From positions 48,239,482 to 48,303,481 of the forward strand of contig OY986439.1 in assembly GCA_963920525.1 (NCBI GenBank): a stretch of 64,000 nucleotides of DNA. The letters are read 5' to 3'. This DNA comes from Dichetophora obliterata. Its lineage: Eukaryota > Arthropoda > Insecta > Diptera > Sciomyzidae. The position numbers and the translations under genes were made by a program. The notes under the pieces were generated by a model. That model made no database searches and was not told where the DNA came from. It saw only the letters and a program-made list of their open reading frames with translations. Numbering within the stretch: position 1 is the stretch's first letter; each line of letters opens with the position of its first letter. Shown one piece after another: positions 57,913 to 64,000 of the stretch.

Positions 57913-58495
57913 TCCCAGCAAAATGTTTGATACAAATGTGACACTGCTAAGGGACACTGGTTCTAGAATACATTGTGTAGATCCAATTGTGCTTCTTTTT
58001 AGCCTTATCGAGAAGAGCTTTTAAGAGGCATTCTCATAAACTACTTCTGGAAGATATTCCAACAGTTTTAAAATCAATTAAAGTAAAAAAAAAATATTAA
58101 TAATAATATATATTTTAGATATTTTCCGTGCGAGAAAACCCCAACAAAACCCAACAACTTCCTACTTCCAACACCAAGATGCCGTGGGAATCAGGAAAAG
58201 GGATATTTTACGTGTGATTTTTTAAACCCTTTACCCCAAAAACCATTCCATTCCATCGAATACTTTCTTAAAGTTCTCCTGTAAAACACCTGCTAGAATC
58301 CTTTCATTGAAGAGCTCAAAGAAATCTTCTATTGAAATAATTCTGGAAGGACTTCTAGAGAAGACCAAGGAAAGCATTCCTCCCAATGACATGCATATGC
58401 TATAAGAATGCCTTCTGTGAATGAAAGTGGAAAAGATGGATTTTTTAGACTTTACTTTCTACTTTAACTGCTTTTGGAAGCACTTTTTTGCTGGG
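57913..58495. mobile_element. TIR element with TCCCAGCAAAA ends
   Basis: tcccagcaaaa (57913-57923) is inverted at 58485-58495. The interior contains ccaaggaaagcattcctccc and atgacatgcat, which in reverse resemble gcatgtcattagagggaaac in the nested element at 47930-48508, so the two may be distant relatives. No transposase was seen. No clear TSD was found. Confidence 0.58.
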
Positions 58496-60551
58496 ATGTT
58501 ATCTATACATTTATGTCTTTGGCACACTCGTATAACAAAAACCAAATTTGAGAATTTTTATATAAAATTATTAAAAAATACTTTTTCATCTAGAACAATG
58601 ACTTCCATAAAGTTTTGAATGATAAATGGCAATTGTTTAATAATTGCTTAAAATTTTTTCTTGGATAGTAAACATTTTTAATTTCAATATGCTTTTTCAC
58701 ATTATTGGCATTTCTATTACAAAAAAAACTTTATTTGTTCTAGATATTTATAATATTGAAAATATAGAAATTCGACTGACTCAGACTGAAAAGCACTTCT
58801 CAAACTAACTTTTATATTGATAGAAGAGCGATTTTTTGGGTTATACTTTTTTTTGTTTTTAAATTTGTAAGCCCCACATGCAGACACACAATTTTTAAAA
58901 AACCATAGATCTTCAGCCAAAACCTGATTTTTTGTAACCTTTATCGTCAAGACCAGGTTATATTTGTTCAGGAGGATAGAAGGTCACAAACAAAACTCTT
59001 TGTCTTTTAATTATAAAGATGAACTATGAATTATAAATTATGAATTATAAATTGAGAATTTGTCTTTTAATAATAAATTATGTATAAAAAATTTTGAATT
59101 ATTGATTAATACTTGCTATTAGAAACCATACCTAAATTCTGCAATCAGCCACTTTTATTTAAAACACATGTTTCCTCTAATAATTTCTGAAAACTCCTCT
59201 ATGGCTTACACGACCCTTTGATATGCTCTCCTTGCAAACAAAAAAAATAATATCAGGCAAATTTTCGCAGATATTGACACAAGATCGCGACTTCCCTTAT
59301 AATTCATTCTTTAATTGCTTGAAGCACCAGAAACACATATTAATAAAAAATACACTTAAATTTGACGATAGCAACAGTTAAGTAAAATTTTGCAAACATT
59401 TTATTAATATGCAAATATAGCTATCAGTGCTTTAAAAACAATGCCGCCAAACATCTTTATTAAATGCAAGTCCAATAAATTCACTAATCTAACAACATGC
59501 ACAAAACTAACTATGTACATTGTATTAAAGCCAACAAGATCTTCGCTAGTTTTATTGATGTTTTTTAATTTGTGTGAGGAAAACCACACGTTTCACGTGG
59601 TTTCCCCACAAAGCAGCAGTAACAATAATAGCAAAAACAAGTGAAACCTTAACTGACTTCAACCCCGATTGCCCTCAAGTCAAGTCAAGTGAATTAAGCA
59701 AAGAGTTAAGTCTTTTCATTCCTTTTTCAATTCCAAAGCCGGCCGGTTAAGATCGCGAACGTACTCGAATGCCAAGCCATGCATTCAACATTCAATGTGA
59801 AATAAAGTGAGATAGCAAGCTGCAGCGAAAATGTCTTAAAGCGGGATGAAGTTAGTCGTTTAACATAAGGTCAACACGATCATGAGACGAGAACACATTT
59901 AGCTGCCAGCAAAAGGCACAAAAATCACAGAAACAACAAAATGCAAACAGCTAGCAAAATATGGCAAGACTTGGTCGTTATTGCCTGCAAGGCGTCTAAA
60001 TGCAAAACGATCACCGAACGCCGATTACTGATCATGTACTTAAGCATTTTCTACATTCTAAGTATGTATGCTATATACGAGTAGGTACTTCTCGTTCCTA
60101 GTTTTTATCTTAGTTTTTTTTTTTTAATGTTAATTTGCTTATAAAAATCCACTGAACTGTATGGCGGCAAATATTTTCATTAGCAGCTTTAGAACTGCAT
60201 TTCATACATCGAGCTGATCCACGTTGTGCACGTCGTACATTCAGGTTCGTCATAATGGCGTTATTCAAAATTTGTAAAGCAAAAAATGTTGTAAGATACG
60301 TATAAGTCGTTGTTTTGTTATTAAATAATTAATAAAGGTGTTGAATATTTGTTTACAATCTTGAAAGTGTTTATATAACACTAGAACAAATTCCAGAGAC
60401 ATAAACTATAATTATAAATATGCAATGGACGCGTTTATCTCTTTTATAGGGAAAATTTATTGTAAAAACTTTAAGAATTTTATTAATTCATCTTCGATCC
60501 GAGGTTTAAAACGCCAATAATATATAAATAATCGTAACGAAATCACAAACA
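58496..60551. other. Non-coding; partly single-copy-looking
   Basis: 59400-60060 is less AT-rich and free of visible repeats. A few heptamer-like words lie near 59020-59055. No gene is recognised. A small plus-strand frame (59441-59644) lacks motifs. Confidence 0.4.
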
Positions 60552-60640
60552 AATTGGTCATTTCAGCCCTTAAAAGGACAAATGATATATTTGAATACAA
60601 CTAAGATCGAGAACTAGACCTACAAGCCCTATCTTCAAAT
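60552..60640 (-). mobile_element. SINE family B, 3'-end fragment
   Basis: attggtcatttcagccctta, aaggac and gatcgagaactagaccta match the distal part of the family B copies at 49709 and 60820. The tRNA-like head is missing. Confidence 0.6.
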
Positions 60641-60819
60641 TGAAGAATGATTGATATTGAACAAATTGAAGAATTGAAGCACAAGTTGGGCTTCACTCTA
60701 AAATAAGAGCTACAAGAAAATGTACTTATCTGCAAATAAGGTTTTACTTCTTTATAGCAGATTTGGACTTAATTACTAAGAAAATATTTCTTTAAGATAC
60801 TAAAACTATGAGAAAAATA

Positions 60820-61133
60820 AATTGGCCATTTCAGAACTACAAAGGACTTTGACCAAGCTTCTATTTATCAAATGTGTTGTGCGTGTTATTAAATCATCGA
60901 GAACTGATCCTTAGAGTTGTATGCCAACTCCGAACGGCCTATGATCTCAAGAAGATTTACATGGCAGTTTTTAATCTCTAAGGTTTGTCATTGCCTGCAG
61001 AGCGGTGGAGTCTGAACAGAAATATTTATTTAATTGAAAAAATTTTCTATCTGAGCTCGGAAATCAACTCGGGCTACCGCAGTTCCTTAGCTTATGAGCC
61101 ACGCACTCTTACCCAGTAGGATGCGACTGCCAC
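60820..61133 (-). mobile_element. tRNA-derived SINE, family B, copy 2
   Basis: It aligns with 49709-50026 throughout: attggccatttcag, ggactttgacc-agcttctat, gttgtgcgtgttattaaat, caactccgaacggcct, tttacatggcagttttta and gtcattgcctgcagag. The head on the minus strand (61133 downward) is gtggcagtcgcatcctactg. The B-box region is more decayed than in copy 1. Confidence 0.82.
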
Positions 61134-62314
61134 TTAAGATACTTATCTCTTTTAAAATAAGGTTTATGCCTCTATTTTGTACGCAAAGTTTGATAACAAA
61201 ACTATTTTAATTAATAAAGTGTAAATACACTAAACTCTGTGAAAAACTACAGGTTTATAGTAAAATTTAAAAATAATTAAGGGAATCTTTTGGCAAAAGT
61301 CGTTAAAATTAAGTCACATTTTAAGAAATGTTTTTTTTTTAGAATTTATTACATATCACAATGTTTTCATTTGAATGTTTTCATTCATTTGCAAAATTTT
61401 ACATCATCAGTTTAAGTAAAAAAACTTTTTTTTTAATTTTTTTTTTTTATATCTTAAGATGGCACTATTGTTGTGCTTAAAAAAATGTGAAAATTGAACA
61501 TCTTGACTCGGCTCCAATTCGTCTGAGAAAAATAAAAATATCACTTAAAAAAGACCCGTGATTCATATCTTTTACCAAAATGGAATGAAAATATGCAAAA
61601 TTAAGAAAATTATGAAGCGTGAAATAAGTCGAAAAAGTTACGTTATTTTTGATCATATTGTTGCATGTAAGACAAGTTTTTCAAAGTTGCTCATCTTGGT
61701 AAAAGATGTGTAAAATTACATAACAAACATACAAAAAAAAAAAAATAAAAATTGATAAAAATAAGAATTGATAGGTTTTTTCGCTGAAGTGTGGCCCATT
61801 TTGAGAAAATATTTTTCGAGAAAAACGCGTTTAAAGTAACTGTGCATAGTTGAAGCTTCTCTGGCGTCCTAGGTTCTTAACGCTGTAGAATCTGAATCAT
61901 AGGCGGGATATATTTGAATACTTTTTTTACATATTCTAAAAAGAACACCGATTTTTTTTTATTTTGTTTGTCTAAAACCTCCCTTAACAATGAATTATAA
62001 TGAAAAATGCTTAGCTTACACGCATAGAAAAGCCTTCCTCCAATATAATAAAGTGTCATTGCTATCAGATTATATTTCAATGTTATAGTGAAAGTCAGCC
62101 CGCATTACGTTATTACTTAATGGTTTTCTTATAAAGGTACGAGTATCATAAAAACATTTCAATATCACCTGATTGTGCATTTAATTAAATGGCATTTAAT
62201 TACATTATGTAAATTACATTATGAAATTAATAATAATATGTAATAGAAACTGACCCATATTTCATACATACACAAAACTTTTTCATAGCTTATTGCTAAT
62301 TTGCACAGTTTTAA
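61134..62314. other. AT-rich non-coding stretch
   Basis: Only homopolymer-rich sequence is seen (T-runs near 61330 and 61425-61448). Confidence 0.4.
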
Positions 62315-63360
62315 ATTTTTTATTTTATTTATTTATAACAGAATTAAAAAAATACAGAATTACAGATGGAAACATAATGAACCAATATCAACTTATTCTA
62401 TAGTTCACTAGGAACTAGAGGCGAATACAGTTGTATATCATCGCCCTAATTCTAATAGGACGTATGTGAAAATTGGTCAAAGTAACGTTTATTAGCAGTT
62501 TAGGTAGATTGATCAAAACTACATCTATATCCTTTTTTAATTTTTAATGTTTGTATGAAAAAAAGGGAGGTAGAACGTTTGAAACAATACATTATCGTAT
62601 GAACTTCATACAAATAATAAACAGTTTTCTTTGCCTCCTGAACAAAAGATAATTTTGACTTACGTCGTATTAGTACTAGGCCGAAGATATGAATATATAA
62701 TAATCGAAATAATCAAAATAATTAATAAGAATTTAAATCATATTACAGAATTAAATTCATAATGACAATGTTTAAATTATATAATAAGAAATAATAATAT
62801 AATGAAATTATGAAAAAGGATAAAGGACATAAAGTAAAATTAATTAAGATTGCATATTAGAACAATTATTATTAACTATTATTAAAAATTCTAATTAAAT
62901 AAAAAAATAATTTTATTATTAAATATTATAAATGATAGAAGAAAGAAACCGAACAACAAACAAACTAACAAAATACGAAAGGAACTCAAAGAGATTTTAA
63001 TCACAGTGTGAACAAAAGTACTGCATCAATATCTAAATAATTGCATTCTAAAAGCCAAAGTTTTATCCTTTTTTAGGAAAACAGACTTAACCCGAATAGA
63101 TCTTATTTCAAACGGAAGGCTCTTGAAAAGCCGTGGAGCTACTGAAGTAAAAAAGTTCAAAAAAATTCCCAAGGTATGTGGTGAAACAGCAGCCATATTC
63201 TGACTATTGATTCTTAAATGATATATGTCTGAGAGTCGACTCACCAAATACCCGGAATTGTTGAAAAAGATTTTTAATACTTTATAGAAATATAAATGTT
63301 TTAACGGCAGAATGTTAAGATTTTTAAAAAGTAACAAACTACTATAGAATCTACTTTTAT
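62315..63360 (-). mobile_element. Probable non-LTR retrotransposon 3' fragment
   Basis: A minus-strand RT C-terminal reading at 63026-63337 is followed downstream by AT-rich sequence ending in a short taaataaataaaa-type tract near 62315-62332. That tract could be the tail. The link between coding relic and tail is inference. Confidence 0.45.
63026..63337 (-). pseudogene. Reverse transcriptase C-terminal relic
   Basis: The frame reads YKVLKIFFNNSGYLVSRLSD, HLRINSQNMAAVSPHT, NFFTSVAPRLFKSLPFEIRS and IRVKSVFLKK. The pattern (name-like linker, then S-A-x-RL-x-NSLP-x-x-IR and a KSxFK-like end) is typical of the extreme C-terminus of many non-LTR ORF2 proteins. The catalytic domain is not present nearby. 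Confidence 0.6.
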
Positions 63361-64000
63361 TACAAATAATGCGAATAAGGGCGTATCGAAAAATTTAGAT
63401 CGTATTCTAAGAGGTCTCAAAAGTTGCATAAGGTGGTCAAGATCTACCAAATAAAATTTTAGGAAAAAATAAGGGTGTCTTCCTCTCCCGCAAGAACAAA
63501 GTTGTTTTTTGAGAAAAACAGTAAAAAATCAAGATCTCAAAATGCTTTGATTTTTGTCAGAAAAGCCACATGTGGCTAAAAGTAAAAATAAATATATAAT
63601 TTTACTGACAATATCCCGCCAAACACGATGCCTTTCTCGATTTTTACCCAAAAGGTCCTGTGTGAAGGATATTCGAATCTAAAGGTACATTCGAGGTAGC
63701 ACATAACTTTTGATTACTATATGATTGTCTAAATTTTGGCGATTTTGATTATTGTGTTGACGTTTTCCTTAAATTTGGCGAATTAATAATTTTATGCATA
63801 TGCATTTTCTTGATTTTGAGAAATGTAAACTTGAAAGAAATTTTTTAACTTTTTCAAAAATTAAGTTTTTTGAGGTTTTATATCTCGGCCACTAGAAGTG
63901 GTATCGAAGATAATTTCCTTAATTTAGATCCTTCATATATTTCTGAACAACACCCTGTCCAAAAGAATCAATTTATAACACCACTCTGGTTAATACCACG
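63361..64000. other. AT-rich non-coding stretch to window end
   Basis: No gene or repeat is recognised. Confidence 0.4.

Overview
This window looks like AT-rich, non-coding nuclear DNA from an insect, most likely a brachyceran fly; a tephritid-like fly is a guess from the general look of the repeats. I recognise no host protein-coding gene, no rRNA and no tRNA gene that looks functional. Almost everything identifiable is mobile or repetitive DNA. The stretches between probably represent intergenic or long-intron sequence.

Layout. 0-9 kb: a tRNA-derived SINE (family A), a MITE inserted in a dispersed repeat, an array built on a GGGTGGACCC core, a long-armed inverted-repeat MITE, and copy 1 of a ~330-bp dispersed repeat. 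9.3-11.35 kb: a hAT-like element with an imperfect 8-bp target-site duplication (TSD), holding a TTAA-flanked piggyBac-like element and a third inverted-repeat element. 12.5-17.4 kb: a 142-bp tandem array, then SINE A copy 2 lying tail to tail with a 5'-truncated non-LTR retrotransposon that keeps an open 801-codon reverse transcriptase frame. 18-23 kb: an intact 253-bp MITE, an internally deleted mariner and another MITE. 23.5-30 kb: nested inverted-repeat elements, an unidentified insertion with a perfect 15-bp TSD, and more MITEs. 33.5-35.8 kb: a 2.2-kb hexanucleotide array. 38.4-42.75 kb: an RTE-like retrotransposon fragment split by a second non-LTR element, beside a Tc1-like transposase relic. 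46.9-48.7 kb: shared dispersed repeats and a second copy of the 253-bp MITE, interrupted by a 579-bp element. 49.7-53.8 kb: SINE family B, a pogo/Tigger-like element with a PHD-like finger, and a hAT-like element with a TTF-type zinc finger remnant. 55-57 kb: a perfect 39-bp hairpin next to an uninterrupted 1.1-kb heptamer array. 57.1-58.5 kb: an RNase H/zinc-knuckle non-LTR fragment with an 11-bp TSD and another TIR element. 60.5-63.4 kb: two more SINE B copies and a reverse transcriptase C-terminal relic.

There is no operon or pathway here. The interest lies in the order of insertions: several elements sit inside repeats whose uninterrupted copy also occurs in this window, so insertion points and some TSDs can be read directly. 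Family assignments rest on motifs, terminal repeats and TSDs read by eye. No database search was run.
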